The notes: generated from the letters alone by a model not told the origin. DNA of 64,000 nucleotides from Watersipora subatra (GCF_963576615.1 NC_088711.1:18260182-18324181), one strand, 5' to 3'. Shown: positions 24,701 to 35,830, numbered from the stretch's first letter. Made by a program: numbers and translations.

Positions 24701-27700
24701 AGCAGTGAATGGAGAGTGAAGACCAGTGCAGTAAGAGAAAATGGATATAATGCGAAATGGTAAAAAAAGGGAGTGACCTGTCTGATTATATGGGAATGTT
24801 ATGTTAGAAAGTAGCGATCACTGTAATGACTATATATTGGGCAACATCAAAAAATGTAGTGGCTTCAACGTGTTGTTCAGGGTAAATGGTCAAGCGAATT
24901 GGTTTAGAATAAACTCAAGGGCTGACATTACCCTTGTCCATGCATCCACAATGAGGCGACTTGGTCTGAAACTTAATACACAGGACCAACAACGCCTGAC
25001 AGACACAGGAGTGGTAGAGCAATCGAGAATAGTGATGGTAAAAATGAGAGTGGGAGAGAAAACAGTTGAAGCTAAGTTTCGAGTGATCGTGGAGGCATCA
25101 CAAAACTTGCTGAGCAAGCCAGAAATCTATGAGCTGAGACTATTGAGGCGACAGATAAGTAAGGTCACGATAGATGAACCAGAAAAGATGGAAGAGTTGT
25201 TCAGGGGTGTAGACCGTTGCCAGACAAACTCTAAGTCAATTTGTGGGAGGGAGTAACAGCTGTTTGCACTGGCCGTGCTACGTCAACTACCCTTTGAGCT
25301 CAAAGAGGCCTCACGAAGAGAGCTGGAACAGATCGAAAGTTTGGGAGTAATTGAAAAAGTTGAGGGGCAGCCGACTGGTGTGAGTATAGTAGTAGCCTCA
25401 AAGAGAAATGATGAGGTGAGGATATGAATAGGCATAACATTTCTGAACCAAAATATTTGGAGAGAGAATTTTTTTCGCAACCAATGGAAAAGGAAATGTG
25501 GGCGAAGGTTGCAGGAGCAAAATGGTTCAGCAAAATGGACACCAACTCCGGCTTTTGGCAAATTGAGTTGGGTGAAAGATCTTGTCGTCTGACTACATTC
25601 ACCACACCACTTGCCCTATTTCAATTTTGCAAAATGCTTATTAGAACCTCTGTGGCGCCGAAATTCTTTTAAAGGCAGATCACAAATATGGCTCATGATC
25701 ACAGAAACCATGGTTAAGTCGCAAATCACGAAGTTTAGTTATACGACTTTGAAGCTGTACTATCTGAATTTATAATGTTAGTAACGATTTTTGCAACACA
25801 TGCATCTGGGCCAATCAAAGAGTGATCTTTCTGAATCTGAAAACACTTTAGCCAATAAAAGACTCTAACCATTGGAAAAAACCTTAAAGCTGTTGCTAAG
25901 CTGAAGAGGAAGTACTGAAAAATGGCGTCCAATAAAAGTAATCGATTCTTTTTTGCTGATTTTAAAGATAACTCTGACGTTTTGGACACTTTTAATGAGT
26001 ACTTTGGTATTCCAACTGATGTCAAAAGCAGTGAAAATAAAGGGAATGACGATGATATTTTCCTAACGATTTTTATAAAATTATTATAATATTTAATTAT
26101 AAGAATAGTTATTCGATTTTACAAGATTGGAGGATATAGTGTCTGATGGTGTGCAATATGTCTCTGTTATTATTTTTCTAAAGATTTTGTTGGTGATACT
26201 ACCGTTGTGCCAAAATCGGGTTACTGCCAAGCCGCTTTAATATCTGCAAAATTAAGAGTAAGTAATACATTTTCTAATAGATAGACTGCTATCTCTATGT
26301 CAGCTAGCAAAAATCTGTTTAGATTTTTAAATTCAGCATAATTATTTGGATACAAATACAGAAATCTAGATAAATATCACAACTTCTTGATATTAGTTGC
26401 TATGGCGTTTTGAAATGGAAACAAAATTGTGCATTGGTTTTCGGTTCTCAAACTTTACCACCAGTTTTTTCAGAACTGCGTTCTCGCACTAATGGTGAAC
26501 GTGCATTCAGTTTATTGATGATAAAATCTGTTGTAATTAAGCTAGAACCAAACTTTTTTGGCAAAATAACTGAGAATTTTTTCCTTCTGCTAGTGTAGAT
26601 AACCCCAAATCTAACACACCCGACTTAACCATGGTTTCTGTGATTATGACCCAAATATTGGAAGAACTAAAGGTATGCATGTATGATTGACAACATACTA
26701 GTATGTGGATGAACAGCATCAGAGCATGATGTGAGAAAAAAGGCAGTGTTAAAAAGGATTAAGGAGCGGGGATGACGTCAAATCGAAAAGTGAGTTTCGT
26801 AAAACAAACTTAGATTTCTAGGTCACATAGTTGGAGAAAACAGAGTAAAGACAGACAGTGGAACAGTGCAAGCAATCAGGGAAATGAGACCACTGACCAC
26901 CAAAAAATAACTAAAAAGCTGTTTGGGAATGGTCAATTACTTGCACAAGCTCAATCCAAATTTGGCTGAATTGAAGAGGTAGGTAAGGGAGTTGTCGAAG
27001 GAGAAGAATGATGGGATGTGGACTGTGAAGCACACCCAAAAAGTCAAGCCGGAAGTATGTTCGGCATTGGTACCAGCCAAGTATGACATAAGAGCGTGGC
27101 ATGGGGTCACAGTCAACCAAGCAGATACGCGATAGGGACAGCGCTATTGCGAAAGATGCGAAAGGGCCTATGGCACTTGCATTGCAGGGACTCACAAACA
27201 CAGAGATATGCTCAAATCGAAAAAGAACCCTGGCCATGTGAGCGGTTTGGTTTTTATCTCGTTGGCACAGTGTTTGAAGTTGCGATAAATCACAACCCAC
27301 TGATAAACTTGCCGACTTGGTAGACATCTTAAAGCTGGTTCACCCTATATCGCCATATCTCTGCAGTAATACCGCAATACTTCGGTGATCGTCGATGATA
27401 ATAATGTTCACACTATCACAAACCCATCCACGTTTGCATCTGCAAATACTCCATGACGTCGTGTTTTCATTTTTGCTTTCAAATTCTTGCAAAAAAACTT
27501 TGTTTTCGGGTGTTTGAAACCAATACTAGTCGCACAGCAACTATCATAAACGGAAATAAATAAATCACGCTATCCGCGACCACGAATTACTATTGCCGAA
27601 ATGGTTCATATTGCAAAGGCGGTCATTGATGCTCGGCAAAATATCAGTTTGAGAGCTGCAAATTTCCCCGAGGTATCCGCATTGCCTCATTGATGCCATC

Positions 27701-29895
27701 GGTTTACAGTTCATATAATCGACGATGGATGCCGAAAAGAAGCCGTCATACAGCGATATAGTGTGAACCAGCCTTGAGGGTCCAGTTGTTCAAGCTCAAA
27801 ATGATGAGGTACAATTTTGAGAGCCACCATAGCCTACACTAGAAATGGTCTATTTCTGGCCAATCTCTTGTCACAACTGACACAGAAACCAGACAGCAGG
27901 AAACAAGTAAAGGGCAAAAGTGTAAAAATACATGTTGCGGCATTGTTGAAGTGAACAGAGGAATTAGATAATGTACTACTGAAACATGTACATAGTAAAA
28001 GATAAGAGGAAGATATGCATGAACAGGGAATGAAAAAAATAAAGAGGGAAGTAGCCAAAGCAAAGAAAAAAGTAGAAGGCAGATATGCAAGTATTACTAT
28101 GCTATAACCAGCTAACACTGCAATGGGACTTAGTGCTGATGAACCATCAGAAGGCGGATGTTTGAAAAGAAAAATTGAAAATGTTGGCGATTCGAGATGA
28201 GGGAGGCAAAGGAGGATGTAGAATGATGAAGTATGTGTGAAGAACTGGAGAATTAAGCACTACCCCCTCCAATCCACCGAACCACCCGAAAAGGCCTGAC
28301 AGGTGCTGGGTTCAGATTTTTTTTTAGTTTAGAAGAGACTATCCGATTCTGGTAAACTAGTATTCATGATGGGTAGAAATTTTTGAGTTACCAAACAAGC
28401 CAGCAGAAGTGGTAGGAAAGACAGAAAAGAAAGGTAGAAAAGATAAAGGAAGCATTTGCGAGGTTTGGTGCACTACTAAGAGTCCAAATGAACAATGAAA
28501 TTGTTTTGCGGGAAGAAAGTTCATACAGTTTCCGAGGGAATGGAGAGTGAAGCAAAATACATGAGCCCTCACTATTAAAAAAGCAATAGCCCAGCAGAGA
28601 GATATGCTCATACGGTGAAACAGGAGTGGTTAGAGAAGCAGATGAGAATATGACATCGATAGTGTACAGAAACGCGGCACTGGAGAGTGGGCTCTCATCA
28701 GCACAATTACTTTTGAGGAGAGCAGTGTGTATCAACATTCTCGCAAGGGAGGTTTATAATAAAGAGTTGAAAAAAGAAGCAAAAACACTGTGCTCATCGG
28801 CGTAGAAGAGCCCAAAAGCTACTGGAGCTATACGACGAAGACGCAGTTTGATGCAACCAGAATCCTAACCATCGGGATGCGATGGAAGGCGCCTGGGACC
28901 TCCTGACTCATGTCAGGTACAAATAGGAAACGAGCTGAAGAGGAGGAATTGAAAGCAACTACTGAAACTGAAAAACACTAAAGACGGACACGGAAAGTGA
29001 AGCAATGAAGATAGAGACCAAAAAGGAGGCAGGGGAAACAGGAGTGGCAGTGAGGAAAAGACAATAGACACCCGAGCAATGAAGCCACATAGGTCAACTA
29101 GGACCTAAAAAGGCACACCATCTCTATGAATAATTTTACTAGGAGAGAAGCAGCGAGAGAAAGAAGAGGGAGTAATAAGAAAAAGTTCATCGCAAAAACA
29201 TTGAGAAAAGGGGATATGAATAGTTCACCCGCTGTTATTAACAGCAAGAACATATTAATACAAAACATGGGTTGCACAAAAGTGCCCTTGCATTAGCATG
29301 TGATTGTGACATGATCTGCCAAAAACTGACACACTAACAACTGACACACGTTTGGAGGACGAAATTGAAAAATATGGAACTGACGAACTATAGGAGACAC
29401 GGACCTTGGAACGGTTGCAGACCGACGAGTTTGATGGTCAATACTACTACAACAGATATCGCTACAGACACCTAACAAAACAACAAACAAGTCAGGTTCG
29501 TACCTCTACGGCACATTAAAACTACTAATACCACATTAACAATCATACCGTGTGAACTGTTAATGAAAGCTCATTAAACAACAGCTATTCAAATTCGTTT
29601 TGCAAAGAAGAAAAACGTACCAACCTAAAAGTTACAGAGTACGTAAATTCTCCAAGTATTTGTAAAAAACGTATCATTCATAATATGGGAAAACGTGAAG
29701 TTTTCATCAGGAAGCGATAAAAATAAAGAAGTTATATAAAGAAGAACGCTAGCTGCCATAGCAGAACAAAGGATTAATTATTGTAAAAACATACTCGCAG
29801 TGAATAACATTTAATTCTTTTGGAGCTTCTACCAAAAACTTTACAGCTCCACAGTGGCATCCACCCTTGTGTACTACTGATGTGTCAGTCGACAT
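19361..29895 (-). CDS. Gfa/CENP-V-like zinc-binding protein
   Basis: Complete gene on the minus strand, 4 coding exons: 29895-29795, 23221-23152, 22460-22346, 19494-19361 (stop at 19361-19363). Phases agree (2, 0, 1) and the total of 420 nt encodes 139 aa, normal for a single-domain GFA/CENP-V-like protein. Visible zinc ligands: GGCHCGAV (about residues 11-18), HCDCSIC (about 32-38) and FCKTCGV (in exon 3), followed by the family signature PRSNPDGYG and the C-terminal MPHCL and EEFGGSNWE. The aspartate of CDC is encoded across the exon 1/2 junction. Family members bind zinc like bacterial glutathione-dependent formaldehyde-activating enzymes; vertebrate CENP-V acts at centromeres and in microtubule organisation, and the function of short invertebrate homologues is not established. 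An upstream in-frame ATG at 30013-30015 would add 40 residues; I prefer 29895 because it matches usual family starts. Intron 1 (6.6 kb) is mostly a Gypsy-type element; intron 3 holds a hAT element. Confidence 0.93.
19790..19955 (-). repeat. tRNA-derived SINE (main family)
   Basis: Reverse-strand copy: GTCTGCAGAACTGGAGGTCC, the TTGAAATCCAGTATGAAGC B-box region, then CCTAAAACTTTATCGCTGG. Its 3' tail runs into the ATATATACACAATATA microsatellite at 19690-19795. Confidence 0.7.
20089..21437 (-). mobile_element. hAT element (ZBED5/Charlie-like), truncated
   Basis: 1349-bp element flanked by the perfect 8-bp duplication CTTTAGAG (20081-20088 and 21438-21445). Terminal inverted repeats start CAGGGATTCCCAAAC on the left and, reversed, CAGGGGTTCCCAACC on the right. 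The CAGNG start and 8-bp duplication define hAT. The 5' part of the transposase is missing. Confidence 0.92.
20344..21260 (-). pseudogene. hAT transposase remnant (ZBED5/FAM200-like)
   Basis: Minus-strand pieces of the C-terminal half of a hAT transposase: [19 protein letters not shown] and [17 protein letters not shown] (about 21235-21090), a middle section (20882-20547), and the dimerisation-region motif [15 protein letters not shown] with [11 protein letters not shown] (20530-20430), ending at a stop at 20344. At least two frameshifts (near 21070 and 20570) and no zinc-finger or catalytic N-terminal half, so it cannot encode an active transposase. Confidence 0.88.
21540..21760. repeat. TA-rich microsatellite with CACAATGTG motifs, preceded by CTAG-GAATG module
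   Basis: TTATTACCCGTGCAATGCCAGGAATTCAGCTAC (21544-21576; the dispersed module, inverted) runs into TATATACACAATGTGATATATATCACATTGTG and a long (TA)n, forming nested inverted repeats. Confidence 0.7.
21765..22345. other. Intron 3 of the CENP-V-like gene, proximal part
   Basis: AT-rich intron sequence, no repeat family or exon recognised apart from a short AATAGGTTATATTATTATATATATAATAGG palindromic stretch near 21830-21860. Confidence 0.4.
25690..26652. mobile_element. 963-bp DNA element inserted in the Gypsy RT region
   Basis: Terminal inverted repeats of about 30 bp (left GGCTCATGATCACAGAAACC, right the reverse complement with a few mismatches), flanked by the 6-bp direct repeat AAATAT (25684-25689 and 26653-26658). 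A short frame begins at 25922 ([17 protein letters not shown]) and ends about 50 codons later; it may be the first exon of a lost transposase. Superfamily not assigned. Confidence 0.8.
27333..27773. mobile_element. TTAA-flanked MITE, copy 1
   Basis: Terminal inverted repeat GCTGGTTCACCCTATATCGC on the left, its reverse complement with mismatches on the right (ATAGTGTGAACCAGCC). Flanked by TTAA (27329-27332) and TTGA (27774-27777, probably mutated TTAA). It sits inside the RNase H/integrase region of the Gypsy element. A second copy is at 60176-60572. TTAA targets fit piggyBac or Kolobok relatives. Confidence 0.8.
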
Positions 29896-30126
29896 CCCTG
29901 AAAAATTGGCAACTACATATAGTCTTACGCTGTTGACACGGTATTCTTCTACCCGAGTCGTTACAAAACAAACGCGCCCTGTCGTAGTCTTTAATTCTTT
30001 GCAAATTTTCACCATTTTCGAGTGTATTGCATTAGCTCTCGTTCTACTACAGACGAGTTTGGTATTTGGGTTGCTAAATAGCGAGGCCAGTTATTTAGCT
30101 TATGTTAGTGAAAGAACGAGCAAGGC
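29896..30126 (-). promoter_or_regulatory. Presumed 5' flank/promoter of the CENP-V-like gene
   Basis: About 230 bp between the chosen start codon and the target duplication of the 5.7-kb inverted-repeat element. No TATA box or other core motif was identified; the assignment is positional only. Confidence 0.35.
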
Positions 30127-31368
30127 CAGAGTCGCGGTCAGGTATAATTGCAGTGGCTCAAAACCTGGTCAGTTTCTGGGTCGTTTTGTAGGGGTGGAGC
30201 TTAATCCGGAAATACAAAAGCTTTAAAGTTAGTCGAACCACTGCAAACGTTTAGTTGTTGAGAAATCCAGTACATTTTGTAGTTATCTTTTTGTTTAACA
30301 AAATATCATGTAAGCATCTTTTCCAAGCAAATTTTTAATTACAAATATGAGTTCTTTTAGCAAAATCACATAAAGTATTTGCATAGCTGTTTATCGTAGT
30401 TTTTTCTTGTTAAGAATAAATAGTAACACGCTCACTAAACGGAAAAAATCTTCTCAAAAATACACCATTAATTATTCTGTATTCATTTATATTTGAAAAA
30501 TAGTTTTATATTTTTTAATATGAATACACTTTTGTAAAGCAGTATTACATAAAATATTGAAAAGTTACGATTATGTTCTGAACAAATAAAATGCACATTA
30601 AAACGGTTGTCCACTTTGTTACCATTCTGAGAGCCTAAAATGATTCTATTTTATTTCACTGTAAATATTAGTATTAGCATCTCGTTAGGCATTGATTGTA
30701 AAAATGAAGGCAACAGAAGACCTCTGTTCCTTATCTATACTATCTATACTGTATTTGCTGCAAGCACACACTTTTTTAACAACTAACTTTATATTACTAC
30801 CAAGTCTCAACTGTAGCACATTTTGAAACAACGACAGTATGTAGCTACCTAAGAAACAACCATTTAATTGTGTATCTCAAATTTTATTTGAACTTGTTAC
30901 TACAATGGTGCGTTGTCAGTAGCACCGCCAGGCCTAGACTGTATCTCATCTGTTTGATTCACAAAAAGTGTAGGAGAGGAGGCAAGGTAAAGCAAGTTTT
31001 TGTAGTCTCCTGCAATGCAGGGCAGTTATATTTTCGGACTAGACAGCCTGCCTGTGATCAGTAGTCCTCGGTAGTCAGAGTCGCTTACTGCTTGAGATTT
31101 GTCTTAAAAAATTAATTGAAATGCACTGCATATTCATATTGCTTCAACCCTAAAAGAAGACCTCAGTGGGTCATCATTTATTCATAATTGACTTTTTGTA
31201 TTCGTCATTTCATCTTCTATATTGGCCTACCTACAGGCCTCCCGTGCCTGTAGTCGGCAATCGTGTCGGTAGGTTATCGAAGCCTCGATAGCTGAATGAC
31301 ATGATCGCTGACGACAGTCAACTTCTACGAGGAGCCTGAGGGCCTACCAAATATATTTTTAATTGCAG

Positions 31369-34210
31369 TGCATTTAAGCATTATGCCGCTCCTTCTTGCC
31401 TCATTGGTAGACGAGGCTGAGCAAGCCATCAAAGCCCATGAAATCGAATATGGCAACAAGTTTTACACATACCATGAGGACGGCATATTCAACAAGCATG
31501 AAAGACTTTTTAAAGGTAATCTCATATCCTTAAAGCACTTTTTCTCCACTGCCTAATTTGTGATCTTCTGTTGAAAATGAACATTTTATACCTCGGATAT
31601 TTTAGTGTAACCTTGATTGTGAAGTGTAACCTTGATTGTAAAATGTAGGCCTATGCTTGGTTGTTGTGCAATAAAAGTACATGTCAATAGTAGCAAGCAA
31701 TAAATGTATCAAGCATCATATACATGCAGCAGTTAGTTCTCAATTGAGTGTTAGCAATCAAGTAAGGCTAAAAACCTACAACGTCTTCAGCCAATGAATC
31801 TAAAAAATCTGTACCATGTTTCTTAATTTTAAAATTTTATCTGCTCTAATTTAGCAAGTTGAAGATATTTGGAGAGGTGAAAACGTCATTCATGACAGTC
31901 AAGGCTATTTATGTATGGCGAAGAAAAAGAGTATGGCGAAGAAAAAGAGTATGGCTGCATGTACGGCCCTGAAAGACAGCAAACCCAGAAGGAAAAGTAC
32001 AAAGAACAGCAAAGGGTAAGTTACCGGTACACCAAGAATATTTTACTCAGCCTATTATAAGGGATATTTTTGGACAGCAAAACTCGGTCATTGTATGTCC
32101 AATATATTTAGACAGGGCTATCCTTCCATGTCTTTGCAAATGCACAAATAGTATAGTATGGATTTTACATAGAGATGATAAATAATATTTATTACTTTTA
32201 TGGATTTTAATTTGTCTTATTTCTGAAATAGCTATCTTGTAACAAAAGCACGCGTGCACATTTATATTCTTGTAAGCCCGAAATCAGAGAATGCAGTAAA
32301 TCTAAGTCTACACTACTGTGAGGGTTGCGACATGTCTAAGCTGTATTCGATACTTTGCTTTCGATCTCACATTACATCAAAGTTCAAAAACATTTTCTCT
32401 TATTTTAATTCATCTACACTCTCATAGAAATTTGGTAGAATTGCAAAGAAACAAGGACTTGTTTGGAATGCTCAGATACCATATCCTTGACCCAATAGCC
32501 AGTGAAGTTTACGGCAATCTGTCTAATTTTTCTTGAGAATTTCTCATCTCGAGGCCTCACACATGTGCCAGATAGTATTATATTGCAGTTCACACCTTTG
32601 GTTAAACTTGGACGTAATATTGTATTTTACATTTAATATTTCACACCTAAAATTTGCAAAAACAATCATTAAAAGCAAGATAAAATGAATGCTTATTTTG
32701 GAGCCCTGTCAACAAGGCCTTTGTTTGGACTCTTTTGCCAATTTGAATTTAGTTAGATTGTGCCCACAAATATAAATATGCTATACGTGTGCATAAATTC
32801 ATATATGTTGTCACATGGTGTCGATATACATAATTTACATATTGTTTACATTTTTAGTCACAGAATCCAACAAAGAGACCGCATCCTCAAGACAACACAT
32901 CTGATAGTAACATGGAGGTACTCACTCACATAACCAGCAATAAAATTTTAGGCAAATCGTGCAATATTAATTATGGTTAAATGTGGAATTTCATTGGTAG
33001 GCGGATCTTCAAGCCATTTATAGCCCTAGATTAGTAGCTAGAAAAACGTGAAGTTATAGTAGGATAATGCAGAAGCACCCCTTGTGTAGGCAGGATTAGG
33101 TTTTAGAAACAAATTATTTGCTGCCAACTGCGATATCTGTTAATTTGCCTGTTCACACCCAGCCAAGCGTTCAATGCCTCGAGCATTCTGATTTATAGCT
33201 CAAGATAAGGAGGAAATGCAGTGCTTGCTCAGGACGGGTAAGAGTAAGAGCAGAGGCTATGCGAGCTTCCATAGATGTGGGGAGCATCTACGAAACGCCA
33301 CAAATGACAGCATTATAGATGTAACTCAGACACCTGATGTTACTTTCATACCTACCAGTCTGGTGAGTGGTAATATTCAGTAACTCAGTTTTAAAATTAG
33401 AACCCTGTTGCATGATGCTTTCGTGTCACTTTAGTGTAAGTGCTCAGTGTCTGAATTGGAGAGAGTTGTGCAGCGATGCTCCCAAATCTTTGATTCCAGA
33501 TTTGTAAAGCATATCAAATCGCTGGCATGCGTTTTGCTCCAAATCAAATCACTTAGAAGGGTGACTGCTCAGCTTTCAAATAAAATGAAATTAAAACCAT
33601 CATCCACTATGTAATTGATGGTTTTAATTTGATTTAATTTAACAAGCTGAGTAATCCATTTTTATGGTGCTTTGATGCCAATCTCATGATTGGTGATTTG
33701 ATGTGATTTGCAAATATCTAATCAGGATTTGGGAGCATCTCTGGAGTTGTTATCAACTCTTTGAGAAATTGATTACAAGGTGCCACAACACCATCCGATT
33801 CATAGACTGAGTACTTGGGCTAATGTCGCTGTTGTCTTCTACAAGTCCACTCTATGGGCTAAGTCGGTTGAGCAATGTAGGATCGGAGAAGATATATGAA
33901 GCCAGGAAATAATTGTGAAATAAAACTACTGTAAAAACAGTAATAAAGTCAGGAACTAGCAAAAGCAGATTTGTCCGGTTCTTTGAGATCGCCAAATTAA
34001 CTTCCAGCTAATCACAATGTCCAATGTAACTTTTCGATCTACTTCATTAAATTAACAAATAATATTCCTGTCAAAGTCAAAAATCGTCACAAGTAATGCC
34101 ACTTGAATACTGCATTCACAGTACTTTACAAGTTCAAGGAGATGTAAATACACATGCTATGATTGTTTTTATTTTAGATCAAGGATCTCCAAGAGGAGTT
34201 TGCAGGGAGT
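31369..34210 (+). CDS. Unrecognised multi-exon gene inside the inverted-repeat element (tentative)
   Basis: Exon-like open segments bordered by splice consensus: 31369-31515 (acceptor AATTGCAG, donor AAAGGTAAT; contains SLVDEAEQAIKAHEIEYGNK and YHEDGIFNKHERLFK), 31855-32015 (acceptor TAATTTAG, donor GGTAAG; basic, with a duplicated MAKKKS and SKPRRKSTKNSK), about 32859-32919 (SQNPTKRPHPQDNTSD), about 33190-33362 (lysine/arginine-rich, MQCLLRTGKSKSRGYASF) and about 34177-34210 (KDLQEEFAG). The highly basic middle resembles a nuclear or DNA-binding tail. I do not recognise the family and cannot prove that these exons are joined. It could be a gene of the element or captured host exons. The start and stop are not defined. 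Confidence 0.35.
33475..33739. repeat. Fold-back MITE inside the 5.7-kb element
   Basis: Inverted ends GATGCTCCCAAATC / GATTTGGGAGCATC, with further inverted pairing inside (AAACCATCA / TGATGGTTT around 33593-33630). About 265 bp; no clear target duplication. Confidence 0.65.
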
Positions 34211-34274
34211 AAGAAATGACAGAGCAAAAATGCTTCCTGAGGCTTTCTAATACATGCAATATCTAGATAGGCAT

Positions 34275-34400
34275 AGAACAAGTTTGTTCCCTATAGCTGT
34301 GGGTAAACTGGCAATGAAGGGAGGGCACGCCAGAGGGCATCTCGCGTGCCTTCCACCTCATTGCCAATTCATCTGCAGCCATAGAGAACAAACTTGTTCT
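34275..34400. mobile_element. Fold-back element with 10-bp flanking direct repeats
   Basis: 126 bp that folds almost completely on itself (AGAACAAGTTTGTTC at one end, its reverse complement at the other). Flanked by AGATAGGCAT (34265-34274) and AGATAGGAAT (34401-34410), a 10-bp duplication with one mismatch. Same architecture as 10695-10818 with a different sequence. Confidence 0.75.
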
Positions 34401-35830
34401 AGATAGGAATACTTTTATATGCAAAAACTCGAACTGCTTCAGCTTGTACTGTGCTCAATTTCGAGTAAATATATTGATCAAATGAAAACATACCTGCATA
34501 CATAAAACATTCAGGATTTTCAACACTGATTTTTTTTAAATAACCCAGACTTATATTCACTTATTTTCACATATCTACATGTAGTATATGTAGCCCTTTT
34601 CTACTGTGTTATTCTGTTCTCATTTGTGCTTGTTAAAGGCCTTTTATGGCTTTGGTGCTGATGTGGTAGTAATTAAGTTATGTGCAACATTTTCTTTTTA
34701 TATCAAATAAAGTAAAATTATTAAACTTTACAATTTATCATGATAGATTCGTCTGATAACTGAAACAACCTACTTCCCATCATTGTTCCAGTGATCCATC
34801 ACCAGACATTTTGTCATTGCGCATCGGCTTTTCAAACAATGTATGTTGTACAATGTCAGCAATGCCAATAGACATACATCATGCTAAAGGCTTTGTGTGT
34901 GCTGCCCTCTGATTTTCCAGAATTGGCTACATTGTGCTTGTGGAGGTAACGGGAAAGCTGCTAACAATGATGCACAACAATTGCCACATGCATTATTTAT
35001 ATTGGAGCAAGAAAATGCATCATGCCAAGAGTAAGAAAATATTTTTTGCCCAACAAATCAAAAAAAAATTTTGGTCACACAATGCTGTACATAAATAATA
35101 AATATATAAGCAAATTGACAAATGAATACCTACAGAGTGCGGTCATGTTCAAAATCTAAATAAAGTTAGTTGTTGGAGAAGTCGGTGTTTGCAGTAAAAA
35201 TAAGATAGACTAATGTCTTCTGTTGCCCTTTCACAATCTTTGTCTTATGATACGCTAACACAAATAGTTACACTAAAATGAAATAGAATCTTCTTTAGCT
35301 CTCAGAATGGTAGCAAAGTAGACAATTGTTTAAATGTGCATTTTATTTGGTTAGAACATAATCACAAATATTCAATAACTTATGTAATACCGCGTTACAT
35401 ACATGTAAGTGCAATCATATTGCAACGTATGTAAGATATTTTTTATACACACTGTATAAACGAATACAGAATAATTAATGATGTATTTTTGAGAAGATTT
35501 TGTTCCGTTTCGTGAGCATGTTACTATTTCGTCTTAACACGACAAAACTACGATAAACAACTATGTGAATACGTTATGCTAGTTTGATGAAAGATCTCAT
35601 ATTTTTGATTAAAGATTTGCCTAAAACGATGTTCATGCTTTATTTTGTTACAAAAAATAAAAAGATTACAGACTCAATTTCTAACCGACTAAACATTGGC
35701 ACTTGCTTAAAACCTCGTCGCTTAGTGCCGACAAAACATTTGTATTTCCGGATTAAGCTCCACCTCTACAAAACGACCCAGAAACTGACCAGGTTTTGAG
35801 CCACTGCAATTATACCTGACCCAGAGTCGC

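Larger units (their letters stand above)
23940..29060 (+). pseudogene. gag-pol remnant of the Gypsy-type element
   Basis: Fragments in order: a gag-like stretch (24158-24412, [16 protein letters not shown]); two zinc knuckles (about 24500-24640; CYACREKGH with a frameshift before the last ligand, and a second knuckle with a stop inside); a protease-like block [12 protein letters not shown] (about 24900-24935; the usual Asp is Asn); the RT start [18 protein letters not shown] (about 25296-25350) and [15 protein letters not shown] (about 25536-25580); after the insertion, DNILVCG in place of the DDILV catalytic box (about 26690); RNase H residues RYAQIEKE and [14 protein letters not shown] (about 27200-27310); and an integrase-like trace [11 protein letters not shown] near 28460-28490. 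Numerous stops and frameshifts and altered catalytic residues; not functional. Confidence 0.82.
23490..29517 (+). mobile_element. Decayed Gypsy-type LTR retrotransposon in intron 1 of the CENP-V-like gene
   Basis: Two diverged direct repeats serve as LTRs: about 23490-23730 and 29305-29517. They share TACGGACCTTGGAA / CACGGACCTTGGAA, a region ending ACAGACATCGCTA / ACAGATATCGCTA, and the 3' ends AGTCAGGTTTGTAGCTCT / AGTCAGGTTCGTACCTCT. Between them, plus-strand gag and pol remnants lie in normal order. The element is antisense to the host gene and confined to an intron. It carries two later insertions (25690-26652 and 27333-27773). LTR divergence and many stops indicate an old copy. Confidence 0.85.
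30136..35821. mobile_element. 5.7-kb element with ~600-bp terminal inverted repeats and 9-bp target duplications
   Basis: Left arm about 30136-30721, right arm about 35215-35821, inverted and roughly 85% alike by eye. Outer ends read GGTCAGGTATAATTGCAGTG. Flanked by the perfect 9-bp direct repeat CAGAGTCGC (30127-30135 and 35822-35830). Long inverted ends plus a 9-bp duplication fit Mutator-like elements best, but no MULE transposase was recognised. The interior carries exon-like segments and two fold-back insertions. Confidence 0.85.

Noticed and set aside
29867-30226. 119-codon plus-strand frame
   Set aside because: Antisense to exon 1 of the CENP-V-like gene and continues into the terminal inverted repeat; the similar frame at 35722-35925 is just the other arm.
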